From Pseudomonas sp. JQ170C (GTDB lineage Bacteria > Pseudomonadota > Gammaproteobacteria > Pseudomonadales > Pseudomonadaceae), in NCBI RefSeq assembly GCF_035581345.1, contig NZ_CP141608.1, forward strand, positions 3,874,501-3,938,500: DNA of 64,000 nt, read 5' to 3'. The translations under genes were made by a program, and so were the position numbers. Below, in pieces: positions 1 through 10,250 of this stretch; the first letter of the stretch is position 1; every line of letters starts with the position of its first letter. The notes below the pieces were generated by a model. That model saw nothing but the letters and a program-made list of their open reading frames with translations, was not told the origin of the DNA and did no database searches.

Positions 1-164
1 ACCACCACCTCGGCGCCCTGCAACGCCGGGCCCAGGCCTTCGCCGGTGAGGGCGTCGACGCCGGTTCTGGGGGAAGCGGCCAGCACAACGTGGCCCTTCG
101 CCCGCAAGTTGTTGCACAGCTGGGTACCGATCAGACCGGTGCCCCCGATCACGACGACTTTCAT
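1..164 (-). CDS. NAD(P)-binding SDR/NmrA-type oxidoreductase (N-terminus only)
   Basis: Only the first 54 codons lie in the window; the gene runs off the left edge. The protein begins MKVVVIGGTGLIGTQL, a Rossmann dinucleotide-binding motif (GGTGxIG) at residues 7-13, followed by a helix and a second strand (HVVLAAS). This is the start of an NmrA-like or atypical short-chain dehydrogenase that binds NAD(P) and probably acts in the cytoplasm. The substrate cannot be told from this fragment. A 75-bp gap separates it from the next gene, which is on the same strand. Confidence 0.8.
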   Translation of the reverse strand, partial: MKVVVIGGTGLIGTQLCNNLRAKGHVVLAASPRTGVDALTGEGLGPALQGAEVV

Positions 165-239
165 GGCCGACCCTCCCACGGTTGGGTGATAGCAACCCTT
201 CATCGTAGTCCGTCGTACAACCGCAAGCGTGAGAGCGGA

Positions 240-1277
240 TCAGTGGTTGTCGGGCAGTTGCCACTGGGCACTTTGGCCAAAAAACGCCTGGGCGTTGTCC
301 TCCAGGCTTTCCAGGTGATAGCCGCCCTCCTGCACGATCAGGCACGGCAGGCCGAGGCTGCGAATCCGCTCGCCCAGGGTGGCGAAGCCGTCGCGGGTGA
401 CGGCGACCTTGCTTTGCGGGTCCAGCTCGAAGATGTCGAAGCCCAGCGACAGCACCAGCACCTGCGCGCCAAAGCGCTTCACTGCGACCAGGGCTTGCTC
501 CAGTTGTTCGAGGAAATCCGCCTCGCTGGCACCGTGGGCCATCGGCAGGTTCAGGTTGTAGCCCTCCCCGGCGCCGCTGCCGCACTCATCGGCAAAGCCG
601 GCCACGCCGGGGTAGAAGTTGGTGGGGTCGCCATGCACCGAGACGTACAGGACATCATCCCGTTCATAGAAAATTTCCTGGATGCCCTGGCCGTGGTGCA
701 TGTCGGTGTCGAGCACCGCGACCCGCTCGAAGCGCTCGCGCAGCACCTGGGCGGCAATGGCGGCGTTGTTCAGGTAGCAGAAACCACCGGCGGCTTCGGC
801 CCGGGCGTGATGACCCGGTGGCCGGCACAGGGCATAGGCCGCCGGCTCGCCATCGAGCAGTGCCCGCGCCCCGGCCACCGCGCTTTGCGCTGACCAGTAG
901 GCCGAGCGCCAGGTCAGCTCGCCCACCGGACAACTGCCGTCGGCCAGATACCGGGCCGCCTGGGCGAGGATGCCGCGCAGGGCGTTGGGTTCGCGCACGA
1001 AGATGTTCGACATCACTTCATCGCCCCAGTCCTCGGGCACTTCCTTCCAGCGCCGATGGGCCTCTTCAAGAAACGTCAGGTAAGGCGCGCCGTGCACCGC
1101 CAGCAGCGGCTGCAGGCCGCCATCCGCCGGCTGGGCGATCTCGAAGCCCAGGCCCTTGGCCGCCTGCAGCAGGTTACGCGCGCGTTCGGGCACTTCCTGA
1201 GGGGTACGCATCTGGCCGCGGGAATAGTAGCTGCGCGGGTGATGCAGCAGCTGTTCAGGGTGAAAGTAGCAACGCAT
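240..1277 (-). CDS. Acetylpolyamine amidohydrolase / class II histone-deacetylase family
   Basis: 345-residue zinc hydrolase of the HDAC/APAH fold, expected to remove acetyl groups from N-acetylated polyamines such as acetylputrescine in the cytoplasm. The tandem catalytic histidines are in RPPGHHA (about residues 152-158) and zinc ligands in LDTDMHHGQG (about 189-198). The C-terminal VQEGGYH is also family-typical. The ATG at 1277 follows AAGGAG at good spacing; a longer in-frame start at 1307 lacks a ribosome site. The gene lies 10 bp downstream of a carbamoyl-amino-acid hydrolase, in a likely operon with a transporter. The exact acyl substrate is inferred from the family only. Confidence 0.9.
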   Translation of the reverse strand: MRCYFHPEQLLHHPRSYYSRGQMRTPQEVPERARNLLQAAKGLGFEIAQPADGGLQPLLAVHGAPYLTFLEEAHRRWKEVPEDWGDEVMSNIFVREPNALRGILAQAARYLADGSCPVGELTWRSAYWSAQSAVAGARALLDGEPAAYALCRPPGHHARAEAAGGFCYLNNAAIAAQVLRERFERVAVLDTDMHHGQGIQEIFYERDDVLYVSVHGDPTNFYPGVAGFADECGSGAGEGYNLNLPMAHGASEADFLEQLEQALVAVKRFGAQVLVLSLGFDIFELDPQSKVAVTRDGFATLGERIRSLGLPCLIVQEGGYHLESLEDNAQAFFGQSAQWQLPDNH

Positions 1278-1287
1278 GAGCTTCTCC

Positions 1288-2538
1288 TTAGTCGACCCGG
1301 CCGGCACGGGCCAGCACGGCGTTGAGCAGTACGTCGGCGCCCTGGCGCACGTCTTCGGGCAACACGTCTTCGGCCTCGTTATGACTCAGGCCGCCCACGC
1401 AAGGGATGAACACCATGGCCGTCGGGCAGTAACGCGACAGCAGGATCGCATCATGACCGGCACCGCTGACGATGGTTTGCTGCGTGTACCCCAAGCCATC
1501 CACCGCCGCCTGCACGGCGGCCACGCAGTCGGCATCGAAGGGCGTGGCCGGGCTGACCCAGTGGCGGCTGAGGCTGACCTTCAAGCCGCGCGGAGCGGCA
1601 ATCGCCCGCAAGCGCGCTTCGACCTGCCGCTCCATCTCTTCGATGGCGCTGTCGTGGTGGTGCCGCAGGTCGACGGTGAACTGCAGCAGGCCGGGAATGG
1701 TGTTGCGCGACGATTTGGCGATGCTCAATTCGCCCACGGTGGTCAGGCCTTCGGGGGCGAAGTCGCTGGCCAGCTGTTCGATCGCCTGGATCATGGGGGC
1801 GGCGCCATAAAGGGCATCCTTGCGCAGAGGCATGGGGGTGGTGCCGGCATGGGCAGCCATGCCTTGGACCTGCACATCGAGCCAGCGAATAGCTTGGCCG
1901 CCGCTGACCACGCCGATGCTCTTGGCGTTGTCTTCAAGGATCGGACCTTGCTCGATATGCGCCTCGAAATAGGCATCCACCGCACCGCCCAACGGGCGTT
2001 TGCCGGCGAAGCCGGTTTGCTCCAGGGCCTGAGCGACACTGATGCCGTCGGCATCACGCACCGCCAGGGCGTCTTCAAGTTTCATGCTGCCGGTGAACAC
2101 CGCCGAGCCGAACATGGCCGGGGTGAAGCGCGCGCCCTCCTCGTTGGTCCATACCGCAATCTCCAGCGGCTTTTGCGTCTGGATCTTCAAGTCATTGAGA
2201 CGCCGTACCACCTCGAGGCCGGCCAGCACACCGTACACACCATCGAAGCGCCCGCCTTCAGGCTGGGTGTCGAGGTGGCTGCCGATCATCACCGGGGCGG
2301 CGTGCGCATCGCGCCCCGGGCGACGGGCGAACAGGTTACCGATAGGGTCGACACTCAGGGTCAGGCCGGCTTCACGGCACCAGTGGGCGAAGAGGTCGCG
2401 CCCGGCCTTGTCGTCTTCGCTCAGGGCCAGGCGGCAACTGCCGCCCCGGGCGGTGGCGCCCACTTCAGCCATGGCCATCAGGCTCGCCCACAGGCGTTCG
2501 CCGTTGCTTTTCAACATCGCAGCTACTCCAGAACTCAT
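1288..2538 (-). CDS. Zn-dependent M20-family hydrolase (N-carbamoyl-L-amino acid hydrolase / allantoate amidohydrolase type)
   Basis: 416-residue protein of the amidase/hydantoinase-carbamoylase branch of peptidase family M20. Seen are GSHLDTQPEGGRFDG (metal-binding His and Asp), TNEEGARF (bridging/catalytic Glu), EAHIEQGP, the dimerisation-domain AHAGTTPM and the late SHNEAED metal motif. These enzymes hydrolyse carbamoyl or ureido C-N bonds. The ATG at 2538 lies 7 bp after the transporter stop codon, so both are probably co-transcribed; an upstream start at 2622 would overlap the transporter gene. Substrate specificity is not predictable here. The neighbourhood suggests uptake and breakdown of a nitrogenous compound. 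Confidence 0.88.
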   Translation of the reverse strand: MSSGVAAMLKSNGERLWASLMAMAEVGATARGGSCRLALSEDDKAGRDLFAHWCREAGLTLSVDPIGNLFARRPGRDAHAAPVMIGSHLDTQPEGGRFDGVYGVLAGLEVVRRLNDLKIQTQKPLEIAVWTNEEGARFTPAMFGSAVFTGSMKLEDALAVRDADGISVAQALEQTGFAGKRPLGGAVDAYFEAHIEQGPILEDNAKSIGVVSGGQAIRWLDVQVQGMAAHAGTTPMPLRKDALYGAAPMIQAIEQLASDFAPEGLTTVGELSIAKSSRNTIPGLLQFTVDLRHHHDSAIEEMERQVEARLRAIAAPRGLKVSLSRHWVSPATPFDADCVAAVQAAVDGLGYTQQTIVSGAGHDAILLSRYCPTAMVFIPCVGGLSHNEAEDVLPEDVRQGADVLLNAVLARAGRVD

Positions 2539-2545
2539 CGGATTT

Positions 2546-3850
2546 TCAGGCCATTTCCAGGCGGTGGGCGGCGGCATGGCGGCGCGCAAGGGCCAGTACA
2601 CAGAGCAGCGAAATTGCCGCAATCACGCTGTAGAACACTGCCATCGGCCACCATTGGCCGGTGAATGTGTGGGCAAGCCAAGTACCCACCAGCGGCGTCA
2701 GGCCGCCCGCAATGGCGCCACACACCTGGTAGGCCAGGGAGATCGCGGTGTAGCGCACATGGGTGTCGAACATGCCACTCACGTAGCCTGCAATCACCGC
2801 ATAGAACGACGCCATGCAGATCACCGCCAGGGCAATGCCGACGATGATCAACGGCGCCTGGCCGGAACTCACCAGCACGAACATCGGATAGGGCGAGGCC
2901 ATGGCCAGCAGCGACACCAGGCACAGGAACCGGGTGGCACCCACTTTCTCCGCCACCCAGGCGGCCATGGGCTGGATGCAGAACTGAATGATCGCCACCA
3001 CAAACAGGCACTCAAGGATCAACGAGCGTGGCAAGGCCAACTGCTGGGTGCTGTAGGCGATCATGAAGGTGTTGGTGAAGTACACCCCGGCAATCCCCAA
3101 GGTGTTGGCGCCGATGCACAGCAGCAGAGGGCGCCAGGCAGTACGCAGCACTTCCATGACCGGCGCCTGCTCCTTGCGCTTGGCCTTGCTGGCCTGTTCG
3201 CGACTGGCGAGGAACTCCGGCGACTCATTGACCCCCAGGCGAATCGCCAGCCCCACCAGCAACAACAGCGCACTGGCCAGGAACGGCAGGCGCCAGCCCC
3301 AGCTCATCAAGTCTTCTTCGGGCAGGCGGGTGACGGCGCTGAAGGCCAGCAGCGACAGGATCAAGCCCGCCGGGCTGCCCAACTGGGCGAAGGAGGCGAA
3401 GAAATTGCGCCGCCCCTTGGGTGCATGTTCCCCGGCCATCAACACCGCGCCACCCCACTCCCCGCCCACGGCAATGCCCTGGACGATGCGCAGCAGGATC
3501 AGCAGCACCGGCGCGGCGGCGCCGATCTGCGCGTAGGTCGGCAGCAGGCCGATGCACACGGTAACGACGCCCATCATCAGCAAGGTAATCACCAGCGACT
3601 TCTTGCGCCCGATGCGGTCACCGATATGGCCGAAGACGATCCCGCCCAGGGGCCGGGCGAAAAAGCCCACGGCGAAGGTGCCGAAGGCGGCCATGGTGCT
3701 GAACAGTTTGTCATCGGAGGGGAAGAACAAGGCGCCGAACACCAGGGCGGCGGCGGTGGCGTAGATGTAAAAGTCGTACCACTCGATCATGGTGCCGATA
3801 AAAGCGGCAGCCGCGGCCCGGCGAGGCTGGGGCGAAGCGGAAGGCGTCAT
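2546..3850 (-). CDS. MFS transporter, metabolite:H+ symporter (MHS) family
   Basis: 434-residue inner-membrane protein with about 12 hydrophobic segments. It carries the MHS signatures: an N-terminal TMIEWYDFYIY segment, GHIGDRIGRKKSL between helices 2 and 3, and RIVQGIAVGGEWGGA. Family members import organic acids, betaines or similar solutes with protons. It is the first gene of the minus-strand operon with the hydrolases at 1288-2538 and 240-1277 and is divergent from the LysR gene at 4020, which is the natural candidate regulator. The imported molecule is probably the substrate of the downstream hydrolases (inference). Confidence 0.92.
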   Translation of the reverse strand: MTPSASPQPRRAAAAAFIGTMIEWYDFYIYATAAALVFGALFFPSDDKLFSTMAAFGTFAVGFFARPLGGIVFGHIGDRIGRKKSLVITLLMMGVVTVCIGLLPTYAQIGAAAPVLLILLRIVQGIAVGGEWGGAVLMAGEHAPKGRRNFFASFAQLGSPAGLILSLLAFSAVTRLPEEDLMSWGWRLPFLASALLLLVGLAIRLGVNESPEFLASREQASKAKRKEQAPVMEVLRTAWRPLLLCIGANTLGIAGVYFTNTFMIAYSTQQLALPRSLILECLFVVAIIQFCIQPMAAWVAEKVGATRFLCLVSLLAMASPYPMFVLVSSGQAPLIIVGIALAVICMASFYAVIAGYVSGMFDTHVRYTAISLAYQVCGAIAGGLTPLVGTWLAHTFTGQWWPMAVFYSVIAAISLLCVLALARRHAAAHRLEMA

Positions 3851-4019
3851 GGGTCAGGCTCCTTTGATTATTTTTCTGGCAGGAGAGAACGGTGCGGCTG
3901 GGCGTTCTGGTCGACGCCTCTGTAGGATCGATTTTTCGGCTCGGGACTATGATTAGTCAATTTTCTATTTATTATTCGCACTATTAGCCACCGTTATATT
4001 CACGCCACCGGGGCCCGCC

Positions 4020-4955
4020 ATGCCTGACCGCCTGCTCAACGACCGCCTGGACTGGAACCTGCTGCGCACCTTCCGGGTGATCGGCCAGGAACTGAGCATC
4101 AGCCGCGCCGCCGCCCGTCTGCACCTGACCCAGCCTGCGGTGAGCCAGGCGCTCAAGCGCCTGGAGGAACAACTCGGGCGCCAACTGATCGCCCGGCGCG
4201 GCCCGCGCTTTGCCCTGACCGAAGTGGGCGAGCAGATCTTCCACCTGGCCGGGGAAATCTATGGGCAGATGTCCCAGGTCAGCGGTGTGCTGGAACAGCC
4301 GGCCGATGAGGTGATCGGCAAGGTGCGGCTGCTGATGATCAGCCGGATCTTTTCCGAGCCCTTCGATGACTTCCTGGCCGCGTTTCATCGCCAGCATCCC
4401 CGGGTGGACCTGGAAATCGACGTGATGCGCAGCTCCGACATCATCAGCGCCCTGCAGGAAAAGACCGCGACCCTGGGCCTGAGCCTCAACCGTCGCCCGC
4501 AGCCTCGCCTGGAGCAGCGCTTGTTCCTGCGCCAGCGCTACGCCTTTTTCTGTGGCAGGCACCATGGGCTGTTCGGCAAGGAAAACGTGGCCGAAGGCGA
4601 CCTGCAAAAAGAGAACTTTGTCAGTTTTACCAGCGACCAGATTGGCGGGATGCTCTCGCCCTTGACCATCTTTCGTGACCAGCAGGGCTTCAGTGGGCGC
4701 ATCGTCGCCTCGTCACCGAGCCTTGAAGAAGTGCGGCGCCTGGTGATCGCCGGGTTTGGCATCGGCTGTTTGCCGGCCCATGTGGTGGCAGCCGATGTCG
4801 AGGCCGGGTTGCTCTGGCAACTGCCGCCCACGGAAGGGATTGCCGACGTCGACATTCACCTGCTGTGGAACCGTGAGCAGCGCATGAGCCGGGCTGAGTC
4901 GGTGTTTATCGAAGCCTGTGCGAACGGGCCTTGTGGCAGCGCAATTGACCGATAA
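4020..4955 (+). CDS. LysR-family transcriptional regulator
   Basis: 311 residues. The N-terminal winged helix-turn-helix (residues about 10-70) contains LRTFRVIGQELSISRAAARL and TQPAVSQALKRLEEQLG, the LysR recognition region, followed by a periplasmic-binding-protein-like effector domain. It is divergent from the MHS transporter operon, with a 169-bp AT-rich intergenic region (3851-4019) that should hold both promoters and the operator. The usual LysR arrangement predicts activation of the 3850-240 operon in response to its substrate (inference). The effector is unknown. Confidence 0.93.
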   Translation: MPDRLLNDRLDWNLLRTFRVIGQELSISRAAARLHLTQPAVSQALKRLEEQLGRQLIARRGPRFALTEVGEQIFHLAGEIYGQMSQVSGVLEQPADEVIGKVRLLMISRIFSEPFDDFLAAFHRQHPRVDLEIDVMRSSDIISALQEKTATLGLSLNRRPQPRLEQRLFLRQRYAFFCGRHHGLFGKENVAEGDLQKENFVSFTSDQIGGMLSPLTIFRDQQGFSGRIVASSPSLEEVRRLVIAGFGIGCLPAHVVAADVEAGLLWQLPPTEGIADVDIHLLWNREQRMSRAESVFIEACANGPCGSAIDR

Positions 4956-5039
4956 ATATCGGCAACCGAGCCCTACCCGTCTATTTTAATAGACGCACAA
5001 CCAGCACCACCCTCGATCAAAACCAGCGAAATAGAGCGT

Positions 5040-5118
5040 TTTTGTCGATAAACGCCGACAAAACCTTGAAACAATTTGTCAGAATTTAATTGACACGCTC
5101 CTGTCACCTTCTTATTTT
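5040..5118 (+). promoter_or_regulatory. Promoter and inverted repeats upstream of PuuP-like permease
   Basis: This is the functional part of the 327-bp intergenic stretch 4956-5282. An 8-bp inverted repeat, TTTTGTCG at 5040-5047 and CGACAAAA at 5056-5063, precedes a TGTCA/TGACA repeat. A sigma70-like promoter follows: TTGACA at 5090-5095, a 17-bp spacer, and TATTTT at 5113-5118. The repeats sit upstream of and into the -35, where an activator or repressor could act. Nothing else is visible in the stretch. Confidence 0.55.
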
Positions 5119-5282
5119 CCTTCCTGCATCACCTCCTTCAGAAAAATAATTCCAAACAAAACACGGGCCAGTGCCATCCATGATGCCAGTCTCTTCACGC
5201 GCACCCAGCAAGCAGAACAAAGGACCCGTTCTCAGCGTTACACCTCGCCAGCCCGCCCCTCAGAACCAGGAGCGCGCCCAGC

Positions 5283-6635
5283 ATGTCCAGTAACAACGCC
5301 GCAGCCCCCGACGCCCAATTCAAAAAAACCCTGAAGCTCTGGCAGGTGGTCATCATCGGCCTGGCCTACATCGCCCCGATGACCGTGTTCGACACCTTCG
5401 GCATCGTCTCCGGCATTACCGATGGGCATGTGCCCAGCGCCTATGTACTGGCCCTGCTCGGCATCCTCTTCACCGCCGTGAGCTACGGCGTGCTGGTTCG
5501 CCGCTTTCCCGAATCCGGCTCGGCCTACACCTACACCCGCCGGGCAATCAATCCGCATGTGGGCTTTCTGGTTGGCTGGTCGTCGCTGCTCGACTACCTG
5601 CTGCTGCCGATGGTCAACGCCTTGCTGGCCAAGCTGTACCTTTCGGTGATGTTCCCCGAGGTGCCGGCCTGGGCCTGGGTGGTGGGCTTCGTGACGATCA
5701 TGAGCCTGATCAACATCCGCAGCATCAACCTGGTGGCCAGCTTCAACACCCTGTTCGTGGCGATCCAGGCCATCATCATCGGTGTGTTCATCTACCTCAC
5801 CGTACGCGGCCTGCACAACGGCGAAGGCCTGGGCACGACGTGGAGCCTGCTGCCGTTCGCCGGCGAAGACACCCACCTCAATGCCCTGGTGGCCGGCGCC
5901 ACCATCCTGTGCTTCTCGTTCCTGGGTTTTGACGCGGTCACGACCCTGTCGGAAGAAACCGAGAACGCCGAGAAGGTCATCCCGCGGGCAATCTTCCTGA
6001 TTGCGCTGATCGGTGGCCTGGTATTCATCATCGTGTCGTTCTACATCCAGTCGTACTTCCCGAACATGGACCGCTTCCAGGACCACGAAGCCGCCCTGCC
6101 GGAAATCGCGCTGTATGTGGGCGGCAAGCTATTCCAGTCGATCTTCATCTGCTGCACCTTCATCAACACGCTGGCCTCGGGCCTGGCCTCCCAAGCCAGC
6201 GTGTCGCGCCTGCTCTATGTGATGGGCCGTGACAACGTCATCCCCAAACGCTACTTCGGTCGCCTGCACGGCAAGTGGAAAACCCCGGCGATCAATATCG
6301 TGATCGTAGGCTTCATCTCGCTGTCGGCGATTTTCTTCGACCTGGTGACCGCCACCTCGGTGATCAACTTCGGTGCGCTGGTGGCGTTCAGCTTCGTGAA
6401 CCTGTCGGTGATCGTTCACTGCTACTGGCGCGAGGGCAACAACAAGACCCTGGCCGACAAGTTCAAGTACCTGGTCGTACCCACCATCGGCTTTTGCATC
6501 ATCGCCATCCTGTGGCTGGACCTTGATGAACACTCGCTGTTGTTCGGCGGGGTCTGGGCCGCGACCGGGGTGTTGTACCTGGCGTACCTGACCAAAGCCT
6601 TCAAGGTCGCGCCGCCGAGTTTCATTGCCGAGTAG
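5283..6635 (+). CDS. APC-superfamily amino acid/polyamine permease (PuuP-like)
   Basis: 450-residue inner-membrane transporter with about 12 hydrophobic helices. The first helix carries [19 protein letters not shown], the unwound substrate-binding region of APC permeases. [16 protein letters not shown] matches the helix-6 region of putrescine importers such as PuuP. Function: proton-coupled import of a polyamine or amino acid; putrescine is the most likely ligand given the acetylpolyamine hydrolase upstream and the family resemblance, but this is not proven. An AGGAG lies 11 bp upstream of the ATG. It has its own promoter and is followed by a terminator. Confidence 0.85.
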   Translation: MSSNNAAAPDAQFKKTLKLWQVVIIGLAYIAPMTVFDTFGIVSGITDGHVPSAYVLALLGILFTAVSYGVLVRRFPESGSAYTYTRRAINPHVGFLVGWSSLLDYLLLPMVNALLAKLYLSVMFPEVPAWAWVVGFVTIMSLINIRSINLVASFNTLFVAIQAIIIGVFIYLTVRGLHNGEGLGTTWSLLPFAGEDTHLNALVAGATILCFSFLGFDAVTTLSEETENAEKVIPRAIFLIALIGGLVFIIVSFYIQSYFPNMDRFQDHEAALPEIALYVGGKLFQSIFICCTFINTLASGLASQASVSRLLYVMGRDNVIPKRYFGRLHGKWKTPAINIVIVGFISLSAIFFDLVTATSVINFGALVAFSFVNLSVIVHCYWREGNNKTLADKFKYLVVPTIGFCIIAILWLDLDEHSLLFGGVWAATGVLYLAYLTKAFKVAPPSFIAE

Positions 6636-6649
6636 TGTCCCCATGAAAA

Positions 6650-6675
6650 CAGCCCGTCGATATCGACGGGCTTTT
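6650..6675 (+). terminator. Rho-independent terminator after PuuP-like permease
   Basis: Perfect self-complementary stem AGCCCGTCGA/TATCGACGGGCT followed by a T-run (TTTTG). It separates the permease from the downstream chemoreceptor gene. Confidence 0.85.
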
Positions 6676-6708
6676 GCGTTCAATACCGCCAACAATAAGG
6701 ACGTCCCC

Positions 6709-8835
6709 ATGCTGCTGCGCCGCCTGCTGATTCAATGGAAGATCACCTTGCTGGCAGGCTTGTGCCTGCTGGCTATCGTCGCGGTGTTGATGGCGGCGGC
6801 GCTGTTTCAAGCCGGACGCAGTGCAGCGCTGGTCAACAGCGCCAACACGCAAATGCTCGACCAGAACGCCCGCCTGCGCCTGCACACCTATGCCCAGCTG
6901 CAGGCGTCGCGGATTCAGCGCTACTTCAAGGATGCCTACCTGTATGGCAACGGCGTCGCCCACCTGATGACCGTGCTCAAGGCGCAAGGCACCGACAACC
7001 TGCGCCAGGTGCTGACCGCGCAGGCGAAAACGGCACTGGGCGACAACCCTGAACTGCTGGGCCTGTACCTGGTGTACTTGCCCGATGCGCTCGATGGCAA
7101 GGACAGTGCCTTCACCGATCAGGCCGACCTGGGCAGCAACGAAACCGGCCGGTTTTCCCTGTACTGGTCGCAGCCCAAACCCGGCCAGCTGGAGCATGAG
7201 GCGATGCCGGAAGACATGCTCGCCGACACCACACTGGGCGCCAACGGCGTTGCCTACAACCGCTGGTTGACCTGCCCGCTGGAGACGGGCAACACCTGCG
7301 TAATCGACCCCTACTTCGACACCGTCGGCGACCGTACGCCGCTGATGACCAGCATTGCCATCCCGCTCAAGCAGGACGGCAAGGTGATTGGCGTGATGGG
7401 CCTGGACATCAGCCTCGACAACCTGCAACAACTGAGCCTGGAGGGGCGCCAGGAACTGTTCGACGGCAACGGCCAGGTCAGCATCGTCAGCCCCGCCGGC
7501 CTGCTGGCCGGGCACAGCCGTGACGGCGGCCAGCTGAGCAAGAACGTCGAAGCGGTGTTCGGTCCGCAAGCCAGCGCACTGACCACGCAGATGCGCGCCG
7601 GCAAAGCCGCCGAGTTCACCGACAACGGCATGCTGCAGGTCAGTCAATCGTTCGTGCCGGTGCCCGGTGCGCAGCCATGGAGCGTGTTGCTGGAGGTGCC
7701 CGAGGCGGTACTGCAGGCCCCGGCCATTGAACTCAATGCGCGCCTGGACGCCCACAACACCCGCGCCAACCTGACCAGCCTGCTCATGGCCCTGGGCGCC
7801 GCCGTGCTCGGGTTGCTGGTGATCTGGATGACCGCCCGCGGCGTGACCCGGCCGATCCTCAAGGTGGCGGCGATGCTCAAGGACATCGCCAGCGGCGAAG
7901 GCGATCTGACCCGCCGCCTGGACTACAGCGGCAAGGATGAGTTGGGCGAACTGACCGGCTGGTTCAACCGCTTTCTCGACAAGCTGCAACCGGTGATCGC
8001 CGACGTCAAAGCCTCGGTACAGGATGCACGCGGCACCGCTGACCAGTCGGCGGCCATTGCCAGCCAGACCAGCGCCGGCATGCAGCAGCAATTTCGCGAA
8101 GTGGACCAGGTAGCCACGGCCTCGCAGGAAATGAGCGCCACCGCCCAGGACGTTGCCCGCAACGCCGCCCAGGCGGCAGAGGCGGCACGCGGTGCCGACC
8201 AGGCGACCCGTGAAGGGTTGGCGCTGATTCGCACCACCACCCACGCCATCGAACAATTGGCCTGCGAGATGAACGCCGGCATGGAGGAAGTCCAGCAACT
8301 GGCCAGCCGCAGCGAGCAGATCGGCTCGGTGCTTGAGGTGATCCGCTCCATTGCCGAGCAGACCAATCTGCTGGCCCTGAACGCCGCCATCGAAGCGGCC
8401 CGCGCCGGTGATGCGGGCCGGGGCTTTGCCGTGGTGGCCGATGAAGTACGCAACCTGGCCAAGCGCACCCAGGACTCGGTGGATGAGATCCGCGTGGTGA
8501 TCGAAGGCTTGCAGCAAGGCACGCGCGAGGTGGTGGGCTCGATGCACAGCAGCCATCGTCAGGCCCAGAGCAGCGTGAGCCAGGCCGAACAGGCGCTGCC
8601 GGCGTTGCAGCGCATTGGTGAAGCGGTGACGGTGATCACCGACATGAACCTGCAGATTGCTTCGGCAGCTGAAGAACAGAGCGCGGTGGCTGAAGAGGTG
8701 AACCGCAATGTGGCGAGTATTCGAGACGTGACCGAATCGCTCTCCGGGCAGGCCGAAGAATCGGCGCAGATCAGCCAGGCGTTGAACCGCCTGGCCAATC
8801 ATCAGCAAGGGTTGATGGCGACGTTCAAGGTGTAA
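6709..8835 (+). CDS. Methyl-accepting chemotaxis protein with large periplasmic (dCache-type) sensor
   Basis: 708-residue transmembrane chemoreceptor. Segment 1 is at residues about 12-31 ([17 protein letters not shown]). A long periplasmic region to about 350 includes [14 protein letters not shown], typical of Cache domains. Segment 2 is at about 355-377, then HAMP, then the signalling hairpin with [20 protein letters not shown] at about 546-565. It senses a ligand outside the cell and controls the CheA kinase. The ATG at 6709 has AAGGA upstream; the longer reading frame back to 6625 would run through the terminator. Ligand unknown; its position behind a polyamine permease makes polyamines worth testing (inference). 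Confidence 0.93.
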   Translation: MLLRRLLIQWKITLLAGLCLLAIVAVLMAAALFQAGRSAALVNSANTQMLDQNARLRLHTYAQLQASRIQRYFKDAYLYGNGVAHLMTVLKAQGTDNLRQVLTAQAKTALGDNPELLGLYLVYLPDALDGKDSAFTDQADLGSNETGRFSLYWSQPKPGQLEHEAMPEDMLADTTLGANGVAYNRWLTCPLETGNTCVIDPYFDTVGDRTPLMTSIAIPLKQDGKVIGVMGLDISLDNLQQLSLEGRQELFDGNGQVSIVSPAGLLAGHSRDGGQLSKNVEAVFGPQASALTTQMRAGKAAEFTDNGMLQVSQSFVPVPGAQPWSVLLEVPEAVLQAPAIELNARLDAHNTRANLTSLLMALGAAVLGLLVIWMTARGVTRPILKVAAMLKDIASGEGDLTRRLDYSGKDELGELTGWFNRFLDKLQPVIADVKASVQDARGTADQSAAIASQTSAGMQQQFREVDQVATASQEMSATAQDVARNAAQAAEAARGADQATREGLALIRTTTHAIEQLACEMNAGMEEVQQLASRSEQIGSVLEVIRSIAEQTNLLALNAAIEAARAGDAGRGFAVVADEVRNLAKRTQDSVDEIRVVIEGLQQGTREVVGSMHSSHRQAQSSVSQAEQALPALQRIGEAVTVITDMNLQIASAAEEQSAVAEEVNRNVASIRDVTESLSGQAEESAQISQALNRLANHQQGLMATFKV

Positions 8836-8855
8836 ACCGGCGCGGGTGGGGCCTG

Positions 8856-8876
8856 ATCGCCGGCAATGCCGGCGAT
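8856..8876. terminator. Bidirectional hairpin between convergent genes
   Basis: Perfect 9-bp inverted repeat ATCGCCGGC / GCCGGCGAT with an AAT loop, in the 45-bp gap between the chemoreceptor stop and the convergent transporter stop. There is no long T-run, so it may be a REP-like palindrome serving as transcript end. Confidence 0.55.
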
Positions 8877-8880
8877 GGCC

Positions 8881-10212
8881 TCAGCGCGGCGTCATCACAA
8901 GGTCACCGGCAAGCCGCCCTTCCCCGGCCCCCTGGCAGGCTACGAAGTCTTCCTTGCGCAGCACCACCAGGGCAATCAGCGACACCACCCCGGTGCCGAT
9001 GTAGAAGTACCACGGTGACGAAATATCCCCGGTCTGCTGGATCAGCCAGGTCGAAATGAACGGCGCACTGCCGCCAAACACCGCCACCGGAATGTTGTAC
9101 GCCACCGCGATCCCCGTGGAGCGGATGCGTGTAGGCAGCAGTTCGCTCATGGTGGCGTAAGTGGACGAGGCATACAGCCCGAAGAAAATCGCCACCGCCA
9201 TCAACGGCAGGAAAAACGAACCCGGCGTGGCCGTGGGCGCGGCCTTGAAGAACCAGTACATCGCCAGCGTCGCCAGGACCCCCACCACGATCAGGAAGGG
9301 TTTGCGCCCGTACCGGTCGGTGAACAGGCCGCCAAAAGGCATGACGAACGCAGCCGTCAAACTGGCGATGAAGACATAGAGCAGCGTGGTGCCACTGTCG
9401 AACTTGAGGATCCGCGACATGTAGGTGGAAGCGAAGGTCAGCACCAGGTAGAAGATCGAGCTGTGCAGGGTGATGATGAAAAACACCAGGGTGATCGCCC
9501 GCTTCCATTGCCACACTTCACGCAGCGGCGCCTTGGAGGTTTCCCCGGCCTTTTGCAGCGCCAGGAACTCCGGGCTGTCCTCAAGCTTGAGGCGAATGTA
9601 CATGGAGATCAGGCCCATGGGGCCGGCGACCAGGAACGGAATGCGCCAGCCCCAGTCCTGCATCAGCTCAGCGCCGAGCAGCCAGGTCATACCATTGGCA
9701 ACCACCCCGCCCAGCACCAGCCCAAGCACGGCGGTCACCATCAGCCAGCAGGTGGAAAAGCCCCGCCGGCCGGGCCCTGCGTATTCAGAGATGAAGCTGG
9801 TGATGGTGCCGATCTCGCCCCCGGCAGAAAAGCCTTGAACACAGCGAATCAGCACCAGCAGGATCGGCGCGGCGATGCCAATGGCGGCGTAGGTGGGCAA
9901 CAGGCCCAGCAGGCACGTAGAGCCCGCCATCATGACCAGGACGGTGATCAGGGTTTTGCGCCGACCGATCTTGTCGGCCAGCGGCCCGAAAAACAGACCG
10001 CCCAAGGGCCGGATGAAAAAACTCAAGGCAAAGGCGGCAAAGCTGCTGAGCAAACTGGTGGTCGGGTCGTCGGAGACGAAGAACGCCTGGCCGATGTACA
10101 CCGCCAAAAAGCCGTACACGCCATAGTCATACCATTCGATGAGGTGCCCGGAGGTTGCACCGATAAAGGCGCGGCGCCGTTGCCGGGCCGGGTTGTGCTG
10201 ATGCGTTGCCAT
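8881..10212 (-). CDS. MFS transporter, MHS family (citrate/alpha-ketoglutarate permease type)
   Basis: 443-residue 12-helix inner-membrane symporter. HLIEWYDYGVYGF, GPLADKIGRRKTL and RCVQGFSAGGEIGT are MHS signatures; the last two are the loop 2-3 and helix-4 motifs. Such proteins import carboxylates or related anions with protons. It lies 38 bp downstream of the acyl-CoA ligase and thiolase genes on the same strand, so the operon likely imports a carboxylic acid that is then activated as a CoA thioester and cleaved. This is inference from context. Confidence 0.9.
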   Translation of the reverse strand: MATHQHNPARQRRRAFIGATSGHLIEWYDYGVYGFLAVYIGQAFFVSDDPTTSLLSSFAAFALSFFIRPLGGLFFGPLADKIGRRKTLITVLVMMAGSTCLLGLLPTYAAIGIAAPILLVLIRCVQGFSAGGEIGTITSFISEYAGPGRRGFSTCWLMVTAVLGLVLGGVVANGMTWLLGAELMQDWGWRIPFLVAGPMGLISMYIRLKLEDSPEFLALQKAGETSKAPLREVWQWKRAITLVFFIITLHSSIFYLVLTFASTYMSRILKFDSGTTLLYVFIASLTAAFVMPFGGLFTDRYGRKPFLIVVGVLATLAMYWFFKAAPTATPGSFFLPLMAVAIFFGLYASSTYATMSELLPTRIRSTGIAVAYNIPVAVFGGSAPFISTWLIQQTGDISSPWYFYIGTGVVSLIALVVLRKEDFVACQGAGEGRLAGDLVMTPR

Positions 10213-10250
10213 AGAAGTATTCCTGTCTTGTTCTTATTGATGGAAAACAG

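Noticed and set aside
2042..3925. 627-residue plus-strand frame rich in His, Gln and Gly
   Set aside because: Shadow of the hydrolase and MFS transporter genes on the minus strand.
6622..8808. 728-residue minus-strand frame
   Set aside because: Shadow of the chemoreceptor gene.
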